64,000 nucleotides of DNA, taken from Spiroplasma endosymbiont of Aspidapion aeneum (GTDB lineage Bacteria > Bacillota_I > Bacilli_A > Mycoplasmatales > Mycoplasmataceae). The notes below the pieces were generated by a model. It was not told where the DNA came from and searched no databases. It saw only the letters and a program-made list of their open reading frames with translations. The translations under genes were made by a program, and so were the position numbers. The stretch is taken from the NCBI RefSeq assembly GCF_964031045.1, contig NZ_OZ034994.1:744001-808000 (forward strand), in the 5' to 3' direction. Position 1 is the stretch's first letter; every line of letters begins with the position of its first letter. Shown piece after piece: positions 12,709-23,614 of this stretch.

Positions 12709-13691
12709 TACACGAATACCTCCTATATTATATAATATAAAATTGGTAAGGTTATTTAATTACTGTATTGAATAAGAATAAATAATAAACACAGCGAAAA
12801 GAAGCTTGTAAATTAATATTTATCTATATATATTATAATATATTTTTCCTATATAATAGTGATTTTTATAAAAAATATAACATATTGATAAGAATAAAAT
12901 AAATCTAAGCGCGCCAAATTACACCTAGTTTTTTATCTTTTCACTAATAATATTCAATCCATTTCTTTCATTAAATTAATGTTTTATAAAATTTAAAAGG
13001 CGATTAAAAGCATGAGTTAAATTTTTAATTTTTTATTTTATTAAACTGTCCAATCTCTGTATATTATTGTGTTTTGGTCTTTTATAAACATTTAATTTGT
13101 TATTCGTTTGGAGAAAATTAAAATACTTTCATTACAAAAAAAATACCATAATATAAATGAATTATTAATTTTTATGTCCCATATTTACAAGACTAATATA
13201 TTTTTAAAAATAGTAATTTAATATTTATTTTTTATAACAGTTGTTTAATTGTACTTTTTCTGTTGTTTTTTTAGCAATTAAATTCCTTTTTTTATTTTTT
13301 AATTTATTTATTCTTAATTTTAATTATCCTTTATTAACTACATTTTTGGATTTTCTAGCCTAATTTTTAACTTTTATAATTTATTCTAAAATAAAATATT
13401 AAAATTTTTTGCCATGCTCAAATAATACCGATTTGGTTTTAGAAGATATATATAGAATTTTACAATTTTTTCACTTTGGCATTTTTTAAATATTTTTGAT
13501 AATGCATTTTTATTATTAGTTTTTCGTTATAAAAAAATAGAGGTTTATACTCCTTTTACCTAGTTTTCCTTATTTTTGCTATTTTTTTCAAAAATAAATT
13601 TATATTTTTTTAAATATCTAACATCTTGATTTATTGTCATCAAACAATAAATGTAAATATTATTAATAATGAATTAAGCTTCCTTTTTTTA
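12709..13691. other. 983-bp AT-rich spacer between the lipoprotein array and the ABC transporter
   Basis: No convincing gene on either strand. It holds the leader of the lipoprotein array (strong AGGAGG near 12720 and several TATAAT-like hexamers on the minus strand near 12725-12840), the shared 24-bp motif at 12905-12928, and an imperfect hairpin followed by a minus-strand T-run near 13527-13551, about 140 nt after the permease stop, which may terminate the ABC transporter operon. Confidence 0.6.
12905..12928 (-). promoter_or_regulatory. shared 24-bp upstream motif, copy upstream of lipoprotein paralog 3
   Basis: On the plus strand it reads CTAAGCGCGCCA, then AATTACACCTAG. The two ends (CTAAG and CCTAG) form an imperfect inverted repeat, as expected for a dimeric regulator. 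It lies 196 bp upstream of the start at 12708 and is followed on the plus strand by a T-rich stretch ending CTTTTCACTA, similar to the copy at 17271. Confidence 0.55.
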
Positions 13692-14609
13692 TTAGATTCT
13701 TAAATCCATTTTTTTAAAATAAATAATAGATGAATAGGAAATAAATACTGCAAATGTCATATTTATTGGTAATGTTATTCATTCTTGTTTTAGACTTTCA
13801 TTATTAATAGTGTCATACACCTCTATTTTATATTGTGAAAGATCAGAATTGGCAGGTAAACTAAAATTTATATGCCTAAACTCTAATGGATTTGGTGTGA
13901 TTAACATCATACCAATTTTATTAAAAATTTCTTTATTTGTAATCATCATTTGCAAAATATTAACAACTAGAAGGTAAACAACAATAACACCACAAACTGA
14001 CAAAGATATAAAAATAAAGTCATTAAAAATAAGAATAATAAAAATAAATAATGAAGATAAAGCTAATATGAAGATAAAAAATGATAATCCTATTAAAAAA
14101 ATTCTTCCTAAATAAATATTTGCATCACTTGCAAAAGAACAAAGTATAATATTAATTAAATATCCTGGTAAATAAGAAACAAATAATGCCGATCAACAAA
14201 AAAATATTTTTGAGAACAAAATATCATTTCTTTTAATTGTTGTGGTCATTATTTGTGAAATATAGCCTTCTCTAATATCAAATAAAATAGTAATCATTAT
14301 AAAAGAAATACTACACATTGAAAATAAAATAAGTCCACATATATAATAAATTGTTGGAAAATAAGACCCTATTCCAGAATAATAATCACCCCCATTTTTA
14401 ATAAATTCATTTGTATTATCATCACGAATAAAATTATATGTAGAATATGGGCTGATAGATTTATCTTTTGTAATTAAATAACACATTAAAATAATAAATA
14501 AATTTATAAAAAATCAACATATTGCAAAAAATAAAATCAATCTTCAATACCGATTAAACTGAGTTCAAATTATTTTAAAATTAATTTTACTAGTTAATAT
14601 ATCATTCAT
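13692..14609 (-). CDS. ABC-2 type transporter permease
   Basis: A 305-residue integral membrane protein with about six hydrophobic segments, starting MNDILTSKINFKIIWTQFN. The ATG overlaps the stop of the ATPase gene upstream by one base (TAATG), a strong sign of translational coupling. The cytoplasmic loop EGYISQIMTTTIKRNDILF resembles the GHITTLMTSSYNRTTIIL loop of the second permease (15496-16389), so the two are paralogs, probably forming a heterodimer with the ATPase between them. Together they would make an ABC-2 exporter of unknown substrate; lipid, peptide or drug export are common in this family. Several TGA codons encode Trp. Confidence 0.85.
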
Positions 14610-15313
14610 TATAAAATGCTTTCTTTTTTAAAGATTTCCCTAAATTTTGCGTTTAATGTATTAATATCATTTTCTTTAACCTCATATTCGTCAACTATAC
14701 TTCCCTCCTTTAAAAATCCAACTCTATTTGAAAGAGTCACAACTTCTTCAAATATATGTGAACAAATAATTATTGTTGATTGATAATCATTTTTAAGTTT
14801 GGCTATCAAAGTGTTAAATTGTCCTTGCATAACAGGATCAAGCCCAGATGTAGGTTCATCAAGCACTAAAAAGCTTGGTTTGTGCATAGTTGCAGCTATT
14901 ATTGCAATTTTTTGCTTCATTCCTTTTGACATTTTTTTAATTTTTACTTTTGTATCGATTTCAAAATGTGCAATTAATTTATTTACAAATTCTCCATCAA
15001 TATTTTTTTTATAGTCTGCAACCAAGTTTAAGTATTTTATGCCTGTGAAGTCTCGATAAAGAGCTATTTCTCCCGCCACATAGCCAGTAAATTCCATAAC
15101 TAAATCCCTATTTTTCCAAGCATCTAGATTATTAATAGTTATTGACCCTGAATTGGGTTTAATAAATCCCAAAATTTGTCTTATTAGTGTTGTTTTTCCA
15201 GCACCATTTGGTCCAACAATGCCATAAACTTGACCTTTTTCAATATTAATATTTATCTTAAAATTACCATTTTTTGGCCCATAAACTTTTGTTATATCCT
15301 TAATTTTGACCAT
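14609..15313 (-). CDS. ABC transporter ATP-binding subunit
   Basis: A 234-residue ABC ATPase. Walker A GPNGAGKTT is at residues 34-42, the signature reads KMSKGMKQK (SKGMK in place of SGGQ, as in ABC-2/CcmA-type ATPases), Walker B is FLVLDEPTSGLD, and the H-loop His is in IICSHIFEEV. It energises an exporter formed by the flanking permeases. The start is ATG after GGGGAGATAAAAT, a good ribosome-binding site. The stop overlaps the next gene's ATG. No substrate-specific marker is present; families of this type include bacteriocin and multidrug exporters. Confidence 0.93.
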   Translation of the reverse strand: MVKIKDITKVYGPKNGNFKININIEKGQVYGIVGPNGAGKTTLIRQILGFIKPNSGSITINNLDAWKNRDLVMEFTGYVAGEIALYRDFTGIKYLNLVADYKKNIDGEFVNKLIAHFEIDTKVKIKKMSKGMKQKIAIIAATMHKPSFLVLDEPTSGLDPVMQGQFNTLIAKLKNDYQSTIIICSHIFEEVVTLSNRVGFLKEGSIVDEYEVKENDINTLNAKFREIFKKESIL

Positions 15314-15495
15314 ATTTTATCTCCCCATTTTAATATAAAACTATTAATTTTTAAAACGTAAAATTTTTCTATACATATATTATATCCAATTTTTTAATTT
15401 TAATTAATTGTTTACATACAAATTATAAATTTAAAACAATTACAACAATTTTTAGTAAATAAAAATTGATTAATACATTTGATATTACTATTGAA

Positions 15496-16389
15496 TTATA
15501 GACTTAGTTCTTTTTTATTAAAATTGTAAATAGAAAAGTATACAAATGGTCCTGCAAGACCAATATTTAAAAATACACTTACCACTGAAAAAGTGAGATT
15601 TTTTATTTTGGGTTCACCAAAACCATAGAACCCCACCTTATATTTTTCATCACTATTGAATATTGTAAAGTTTAGAATATTTGGGACAAGTGACTCTGGG
15701 GACAAATATTGTACTCACTGGTTATCTTCATTTATAAATGAAGTAACAAGGCACATAATTATTATATATAATGTAATTGAAATATTTACTGTTAATGAAA
15801 GATAATTTATTTCAGTAAATAAATTACCAATAAAAACATAAATACATGTTAGTAATGTCACGAATGCAATAAATGATATTTGATATAAAATAATTCTACC
15901 AATATATAAATAACAATCCTCTGTTTTAATTGCAGAATATAAGATTGTTAATATAAAAGTTGGAAAAAATACAATTAATGTTGCACATATAAGAAAACAT
16001 ATTTTTGACAATATTATTGTTGTTCTGTTGTATGAAGATGTCATTAACGTTGTTATGTGGCCATTAATAATTTCATTTACAATAATTTTATTTACCAATA
16101 TTAGATTAAATAAACAAAATCAAACTAAGCCGATATTTTTATATACAAAAGTACATCAATGACCATAACCAAAATCAGAAATAGCCCCATTAATGGTATC
16201 TTGATAAAAATAATTATTAATAAATAATTTATTCATATTTGATACGTTGTTTAATATGATTGATAAGCTATTAATAAGAATAAATATTGTATTTATAAAT
16301 AAAAATACAATCATAAAAGATATAATTAATCACATGTTCTGTTTAATATAATTTTTAATTATTTTTAAATTTAAAAATTTTTTATTCAT
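15496..16389 (-). CDS. second ABC-2 type permease / membrane protein
   Basis: A 297-residue membrane protein with about six hydrophobic segments, read through several TGA (Trp) codons. It starts MNKKFLNLKIIKNYI after an AAGGACATA ribosome-binding site. A loop reading GHITTLMTSSYNRT matches the corresponding loop of the permease at 13692-14609, so it is probably its partner. The gene lies upstream of the ATPase, separated by 182 bp of AT-rich DNA, so it may have its own transcript. A pocket of Gly/Phe/Tyr-rich sequence (YKVGFYGFGEPK) precedes the last membrane segment. Substrate unknown. Confidence 0.75.
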
Positions 16390-16480
16390 TATGTCCTTAC
16401 TATTAAATATCTAACAATATTTACATGAAAATAAGATTGTATATATAATTAAGTCTTATTTTCTTAAATTTTATTAATAA

Positions 16481-17100
16481 CTATTTTTCGTAATTAAATG
16501 TCATTTTAAAATGCATTTCTCTTTCACCAGCACCATATCCATGTTGTTGAAAATCATGAACCTCTATTTTTTTATTATTTCTATCTGTATACGTTCATGT
16601 TCAAGTGTAATTAGGTCTTGCTGGAATAAAATTTCAAGTATATTCCTCAAATCCACTAAAATTACAATTTTTAAAAAATGATGTATCACCAGATCCTTCA
16701 TCAATAAAATCTTGAATATCCACTTCTAGCACCTGCATATTATTCATGTATCCATATCCACCACCGTGGCTTTCATCTAATTGTGTTGAAAAATAATTAT
16801 ATTTTTAGCTCCTTCATCTTTTAGTTCCTTTATCTTAGATACTGCAGTAAAGATTAATCCTGTATCATCATAATAGCAAGATGATTTACCCTGAATATAT
16901 TTATATGTTGATTTAAAAATAACATTATCCGATAACTTTTGATAATTATGGTATCTGTCATCTAAAGTTGTTTTTTTAATATTAGACATATTTCTATTAT
17001 TATTGGTGTTATTTGCCAATATGTTCATAGAACAAGTTATTGCACATGGCGATGTTGTCATCACACATAATAATGGTATAAATAATTTCTTTCTCGTCAA
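16481..17100 (-). pseudogene. small secreted protein gene with a frameshift
   Basis: Translation starts at TTG (17100) after AAGGAGTAT and gives a signal peptide (MTRKKLFIPLLCVMTTSPCA, then ITCS, a weak lipobox). The first frame stops with TAG at 16777-16779, after GAKNIIIFQHN. Adding one base to the A5 run near 16795 joins it to a frame that is open to TAG at 16481-16483, giving GAKKYNYFSTQLDESHGGG and a C-terminal part ending HFKMTFNYEK. The downstream frame has coding character (TGA at Trp-like positions), so this looks like one gene of about 205 codons broken by a single base, either a pseudogene or phase-variable. A shared upstream motif lies 171 bp before the start. Function unknown. 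Confidence 0.65.
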
Positions 17101-17270
17101 ATACTCCTTTTTATAATAAAACTACAATTAAATTATACCATTATTAGAATTTAGATAATATTTTTTTGATAAAAATAGAACTTATAAATATAGTTTGTAG
17201 TATACAACAAAACATACATATAAGAAAGAAATAATATTTATCTTATTAGTAAAAAGTAGCATAGAAAAAT

Positions 17271-17294
17271 CTAAGTGTACTTGATTACGCCTAG
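17271..17294 (-). promoter_or_regulatory. shared 24-bp upstream motif, copy upstream of the small secreted-protein gene
   Basis: On the plus strand it reads CTAAGTGTACTT, then GATTACGCCTAG. On the minus strand, CTAGGCGT and ACACTTAG form an imperfect inverted repeat with an 8-nt centre. It lies 171 bp upstream of the TTG start at 17100. Confidence 0.55.
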
Positions 17295-17459
17295 TTTTTT
17301 TCTTTTTACTATTTATATTATTTACTCAAATATATACCAATCGAGATTCATAATATATATTTAGCTATTTTACTATTTTTTACCCTTTTATTACTTTCAA
17401 ATTTTTCAGCTTACATATTTTTACAATAATTTTATTTTATCATTATTTTTTTTCTTTAT

Positions 17460-17484
17460 AAAAAAATGGAGGTTTTATCCTCCA
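17460..17484 (-). terminator. Rho-independent terminator downstream of the metalloprotease gene
   Basis: On the minus strand, TGGAGG and CCTCCA form a 6-bp stem with a 6-nt loop followed by seven Ts. It lies about 150 nt after the metalloprotease stop and before the small secreted-protein gene, so it separates the two transcripts. Confidence 0.75.
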
Positions 17485-17539
17485 ATAAACATATTTACCT
17501 TATTAATTATTTAAATTCATCACTTAGGTTTAAATAAGA

Positions 17540-17612
17540 TTTTCTTAAATTTTATAAATAACTATTTTTTTTGAAATTAAACGTCATTTTAAAATACAAT
17601 TTTCTCTCATCA
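17540..17612 (-). pseudogene. remnant of the 3' end of a small secreted-protein paralog
   Basis: On the minus strand this stretch reads GAGAGAAAATTGTATTTTA, then AAATGACGTTTAATT and onwards to TAGTTATTTATAAAATTTAAG. It closely matches the 3' end of the broken gene at 16481-17100 (AAAGAGAAATGCATTTTA, AAATGACATTTAATT, TAGTTATTAATAAAATTTAAG), including bases beyond the stop codon. Reading frame is not kept. It appears to be what is left of a duplicated copy. Confidence 0.6.
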
Positions 17613-17634
17613 ACCCTTATTAGGATTTATAAAT

Positions 17635-19491
17635 TTAACCTCTACGTCTTTTACGCATTATAGAAACAATTACAACTGTACCAACAACACCAGCAACAGC
17701 AATTGAGCCAAAAACTATATACTTAGCCAAATCACTGTTTTTATTTGAATTTGGCTTGGCGCTATAATCTCCATATCCAAATTTATCCCCCTTATATAAA
17801 GAGTTAATATTATAATTTTTATTTACCATTTCACTTGAATCAATCATTTGTTTTCGATAATTTGTTATTGTTCCTAAAAAACCATCTAATGCATGTCCAA
17901 ATTCGTGGTCTAATGTAGTAAAATTATTTGGTGATGACCATCAATTAAGTTGGTATTGTTGATTATTTTTTGGGTCACGATAATCTTGTAACGATGATTG
18001 TGTATATGCAATATATGCAAATGTATTTGTATCTCTAGTATCAGTTATATAATTTGAAGTGAAAGCTAATGTATTAGTTGGTTTAGCGTTTGAATCACCA
18101 TCTGGATTTAATGTATTTCCAGGACCAATAACAATACCAATTAAATAATACAAAAACAAATTTGTATCTTTGTTGCTATCTTTTACAGAAAAATCACAAA
18201 GTTCTAGTGTTGAGTCATATAATAAAATCAATTGATCTTTTAGGTCATTTATATAAGAACTATCTCAATTTCCGTCAGATGTCATAGCATCAATTGCTTT
18301 TTTTCATGAAATATTTGAAACATCATCCCCTGTGGTATTATCAACTTCTCCATTAAGAGTTAAACCTGTTAATTTAGAATCAAGATCATCAAATGTATTA
18401 AAGTAATCTTTTTTAGATTTTGAAATAAATGTATTAAACTCAGTTTTAGAACTATCATCAGCCTTGATTAAAGAATCATTCATAATTGTTTTAAAATAAC
18501 CAATATTTGGGTCTGATATATATATCCCAGTTTCTTTTTCCCAACTTTTAATTGCACCCATATTTGTTGTTCCAAATATGTTATTTGCAGATGAATAGGC
18601 AATAGCATTCTGATATCTATAGTAACTAATGGCAGAATCAATATCTACAATTGAATAAATAATATATGCTGGGTTTGTATTTTGATTTGCAACAAGTTCA
18701 GTTGTAAGACCAAAAGCATAATCATTGCCATATTTTTTATAATATAAATCTCCAGCGTTTGAAAACTTGTTAGTTGCATTAGAAAAATCTTCACCAATTG
18801 TGTAATAATAATAATTTGATTTTTTACTTTCGGTATTATTAGTATTATAATCATTGTCTATAAAGTCTGTAAGTTTAGATGGCAAAATAACACTATTATC
18901 TTGTCCAAATGATAAATATCCATTGTAACTTTTTAATAAAGTAGGATAAATATCTACAAAAAAATGATTTAAAAGTGCTCAACTTTTGTTTTTAATTGCA
19001 TCTGGTGTAGTAAGTCATTTTGTATATGACTCTGCTCAAAATTCTTGATAGCAAGTATTTGCATAGCCAGATACTGTTATAATTCCAGAAATAACTCCCA
19101 TGTAAAAGTATTTATCATCAAGATTATTATTACCATCTATATTCTTTTTAATACTTGTAAGTCAATTTTTAATTATAGTGTTTGAACTAACATCTGAATT
19201 CTTGTATAAATAATATTGTAGAGCTAGACCTGATCATAAACAATTATTTGAATTATCACTTTCACTACCTTCGCCCCCATATCCTTGACGAGTTCCTGGT
19301 TCACCAGTTCATGCAGCTGCTTGAACCTTATCATCATTATAAATAGCGGGGGCTAAATCTTTATCTGGAATTTCAGAAAGATTTTTTAATCAATCTCTTT
19401 TGGTAGATGTGTATGTGGGTAAAAATGATGCCAATGCAGCACCTACAAACATAAAAGTTCCTGTACAAATTAATAATGTTTTTTTTATCAT
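17635..19491 (-). CDS. membrane-anchored zinc metalloprotease with HEFGHALDG motif
   Basis: A 618-residue protein with an N-terminal signal/anchor (MIKKTLLICTGTFMFVGAAL), a large extracellular part, and a C-terminal membrane span (YIVFGSIAVAGVVGTVVIV) followed by MRKRRRG. The zinc-binding helix HEFGHALDGFLG is at residues 529-536. HEFGHA(L/V)D resembles the active site of anthrax lethal-factor-like (M34/ATLF) proteases, but no glutamate is visible at the usual distance for that family's third ligand; Glu 21 residues after the second His is the nearest candidate. The start is ATG after AGAGGAGG, a strong ribosome-binding site. Protease is well supported; the family and target are inference. 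It may be a virulence or interbacterial factor displayed at the cell surface. Confidence 0.8.
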
Positions 19492-19576
19492 TTAATATTA
19501 ACCTCCTCTTTAATTTAATATTAAAATTATATAATCTAAAAATAGAATATATATTTGAAAATTAGCATTTTATTTA

Positions 19577-19675
19577 TTATTTGTTTGTATTTCTTTGTAT
19601 TTGTTTATATTTTTATGTTTGTTTGTATTTATTTATTTTATATTTGTTATTTGTTATTTGTTTGTACTTTTTGTA
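19577..19675. repeat. low-complexity TTTGT/TTTGTAT-type repeat upstream of the metalloprotease gene
   Basis: About 100 bp of imperfect repeats of TTTGT, TATTTG and GTTATTTG on the plus strand (ACAAA-rich on the minus strand). It lies 85-185 bp upstream of the metalloprotease start at 19491. Open frames through it are a consequence of composition, not evidence of a gene. Confidence 0.6.
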
Positions 19676-19681
19676 TTTAAT

Positions 19682-19744
19682 AAAAAAAGTGTATTTAGAT
19701 AGAATTAAAATACAACAATTCTTTTCTTATTATACACTTTTTTT
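19682..19744 (-). terminator. groEL terminator with a long nested stem
   Basis: A perfect 12-bp inverted repeat (AAAAAAAGTGTA/TACACTTTTTTT) encloses a 39-nt loop that itself contains AGAATT/AATTCT. On the minus strand the outer stem ends in seven Ts, about 35 nt after the groEL stop. Confidence 0.6.
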
Positions 19745-19779
19745 CATAAATAAATATTTATTTTTTATTAAAAATTATT

Positions 19780-21384
<1,605 letters not shown>

Positions 21385-21397
21385 TTAAATTATAAAA

Positions 21398-21682
21398 TTA
21401 ATTTTCAATTACTCCCAATATATCTTCTTCACTAATAAGTACATATTCAATATCTTCAAATGTAAACTTTGAACCAGAATATTGTTTATATATTACTTTG
21501 TAGCCTTTTTTTAATGACTTTTTATTGCCATCAGAAACGCTATCTCCCAATTCAACTACTAAGGAAATGTTATCTTGTTCATCTTCCTTGCTTTCTTTTA
21601 AAAAGATACCGTTAACTTTTTTTAAGGTATCATCATTTTTGTCATTTTTTAATAACACATTGTTATTTAATGGTTTAATCAT
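21398..21682 (-). CDS. groES: co-chaperonin GroES
   Basis: A 94-residue GroES, first gene of the groESL operon. It has the N-terminal IKPLNNNVLLK strand, a mobile loop whose GroEL-binding tripeptide reads IFL (in NGIFLKES) where most have IVL, the KKGYKVIYKQYSGSKF segment, and the C-terminal VLISEEDILGVIE. The start is ATG after AAAGGAGGATTTATTTAT. A good vegetative promoter lies 52-80 bp upstream. It is more acidic and more diverged than typical GroES, but the length and order of elements are normal. Confidence 0.93.
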   Translation of the reverse strand: MIKPLNNNVLLKNDKNDDTLKKVNGIFLKESKEDEQDNISLVVELGDSVSDGNKKSLKKGYKVIYKQYSGSKFTFEDIEYVLISEEDILGVIEN

Positions 21683-21733
21683 ATAAATAAATCCTCCTTT
21701 TAAATATTTGCTCTTAATTTGAGCTCAATTATA

Positions 21734-21762
21734 ATTATAATAAATTTTTCTTTGTAAATCAA
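21734..21762 (-). promoter_or_regulatory. groESL promoter
   Basis: Minus strand: -35 TTGATT (21757-21762), a 17-nt spacer, then a perfect -10 TATAAT (21734-21739). Just downstream lies TTGAGCTCAA, and GAGC and GCTC sequences 7-8 nt apart, a small inverted repeat near the expected start of transcription that might be an operator. It does not match the CIRCE element of HrcA. Confidence 0.7.
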
Positions 21763-21839
21763 CAAAAATAGTAAAAATACCCTAATATATATTTATTATT
21801 ATTTAGCGTTTAAAATATAAACTTCTAAAAAATTTTAAA

Positions 21840-22955
21840 TTAGCTTGTCTTGGATTTTACGTTTTCAACATAATCAAGAAGTTTATCTTCTGAAACCTTG
21901 TTCACTATATTTTCGATTTGTTTAAGTGCATCTTCTTTTTTAAATGTTGATTTAAAATATTTAATGATATTATCAAAAACAAGTTTATGTCCTTGGACTT
22001 TTTTAACAAGTTCCTCATATTCCTCATAACTAGAAAAATTAAATATTTTAGCAAATTTAACAATTGGCAATTGCTTAAACTTTAGCATAATTTGTGAAAT
22101 ATACAAGATTTTTTGTGGACTGACATTTTTATCAAAAATAGTTGTTAACATTTCATCTTTTATATTCTTTACAGAATTTGTATTATCCAACACTTCCTTC
22201 ACTAACTCAATTTCATTAATATTTGATATTTTACATTTATAATTATATAAATAGTCTAAAATTATTGGGCTTTTTTCTTCTTGGGATAATTCCAAAATAA
22301 TTTGTAATTGTTTTACATTTAATTTTAAGAGTTTTGTTTTAATTATTTGATTATCAACAAATTCTTTAAGATCAATTATAACAACTGTTTTATTATAATT
22401 TGGGTTTTCCCTTAATATCAATTTTAAAAATTCATCATCTTTTAAATTTGATTTAACAATTGAAAATAAATTAACAAAATAATTTATATCTTTTGGTTTA
22501 CGAATATATTTTTTAATTAAATTTAAATCCATATTTTCATCAATAAAACTTATTAGAAAATCTAATTCACAAAGATTGATATCTGTTGGAAATAGGGCAA
22601 TAATAAATTCTTTTCATTCATCAGATAATACTCCGTTTTTTTTATAGATTGCAAACTGAATATTAAATGGTAGAGAAAAATCATAAGTAGTTAAAAAATT
22701 CTCATCGATTATTTTATCGTTAATAGCATCAATTGTTTTATATATATTTGTAGAGTCAAAACGACTATTTGCTAAGATGCGAATATTAGCAGAAGATATT
22801 TTATTTTGAATAGCAGTTAACATTGCTCACATTTTTTTTGCACTAAAATTCTTATTCGCTAAAAATCTTATTAGACGCTCGTCTAATTTTTTTTCAATTC
22901 AACACTCAATTATTCTTCTCTGCTCACTATCAAACTCTTTTAAATTAATATCCAT
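21840..22955 (-). CDS. hypothetical helical protein, last gene of the nadD-pfs operon
   Basis: A 371-residue protein I do not recognise. The start is ATG after AAGGAGAATAAT, 10 bp after the stop of the nucleosidase gene, so it belongs to that operon. It is hydrophilic, Lys/Ile/Asn-rich and largely helical, with repeated Leu/Ile-spaced segments (for example LKLNVKQLQIILELS, LDYLYNYKC, KILYISQIMLKF) that look like alpha-solenoid or helical-hairpin units. There is no signal peptide or membrane span, so it is probably cytoplasmic. Several TGA codons encode Trp (KKMWAML, SDEWKEF). Operon position next to NAD and nucleoside-salvage genes does not identify a role. Confidence 0.7.
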
Positions 22956-22965
22956 ATTATTCTCC

Positions 22966-23613
22966 TTATATTTTTTTATTAATTTTGCTAACAATTTCTT
23001 TTATTTTTTTTGCTCCTTGGAGGATGATTTCTTCAAATTGAAACTTGTTATCTTGATATTTATTTAAAACATCACTCACTATCTTAATTGCCCCATATTT
23101 TATGCCAAATTCATCACAAATTTGAAAGATAGAACAACACTCCATATCAAATAATTCAATTTTATCATTTATTTTTTTTATAAAATTGTCGTACCCTTGT
23201 ATATTATTTATAAATATATCACTTGAAGCAATATTTGCTTCCTTTACTTTTAAAACATTTTCAATATTTGATTGATAAAACTTTTTTCCTTTTGAATGCT
23301 GACCATAATCATATCCAAAAGGAGTGAGATCAACAGCAGAGTAATAAGCTTTTTTAATAAATAACCCATCAAGTATAGAATTACTCTCGGTTGCACCACA
23401 TAAACCAATATTTATTATTTGTGTTGGTTTTAGTTTCTCAATAACTCACCCAGTACAAGCAGAACTTCTAGCGATTCCAATTCCACACACAACAATAAAT
23501 GATTTATCATTTTCCCACACTTGGTAAGGATGTGCAAGAATTTTTACATAATCACAGCTATTTTGGAGATCTTGGACCTCTTCTTCCATTGCAAATAAAT
23601 ATACAGTTTTAAT
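22966..23613 (-). CDS. mtnN: MTA/SAH nucleosidase (Pfs)
   Basis: Hydrolyses 5'-methylthioadenosine and S-adenosylhomocysteine to adenine plus the thioribose or ribosylhomocysteine. It has the family start KTVYLFAMEEEVQDL (catalytic Glu in AMEEE), GIGIARSSACTGW (nucleotide loop), LFDMECCSIFQ (usually DMEGAAIAQ) and KIVSDVLNK with the catalytic Asp. Starting at ATT (23613) gives 216 codons and the expected N-terminus one residue before KTVYLFA; AAGGAG lies 7 nt upstream of it. The upstream in-frame TTG (23631) has no ribosome-binding site. The ATT comes one base after the preceding stop, so the genes are coupled. ATT starts are rare (infC is the known case), so this start is an inference. Confidence 0.85.
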
Positions 23614-23614
23614 A

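Noticed and set aside
17893-17907. Metzincin-type motif in the metalloprotease
   Set aside because: HEFGHALDG has Gly one place too late and no third His for HExxHxxGxxH.
21721-21762. CIRCE (HrcA) operator upstream of groES
   Set aside because: The inverted GAGC/GCTC sequences do not match TTAGCACTC-N9-GAGTGCTAA in sequence or spacing.
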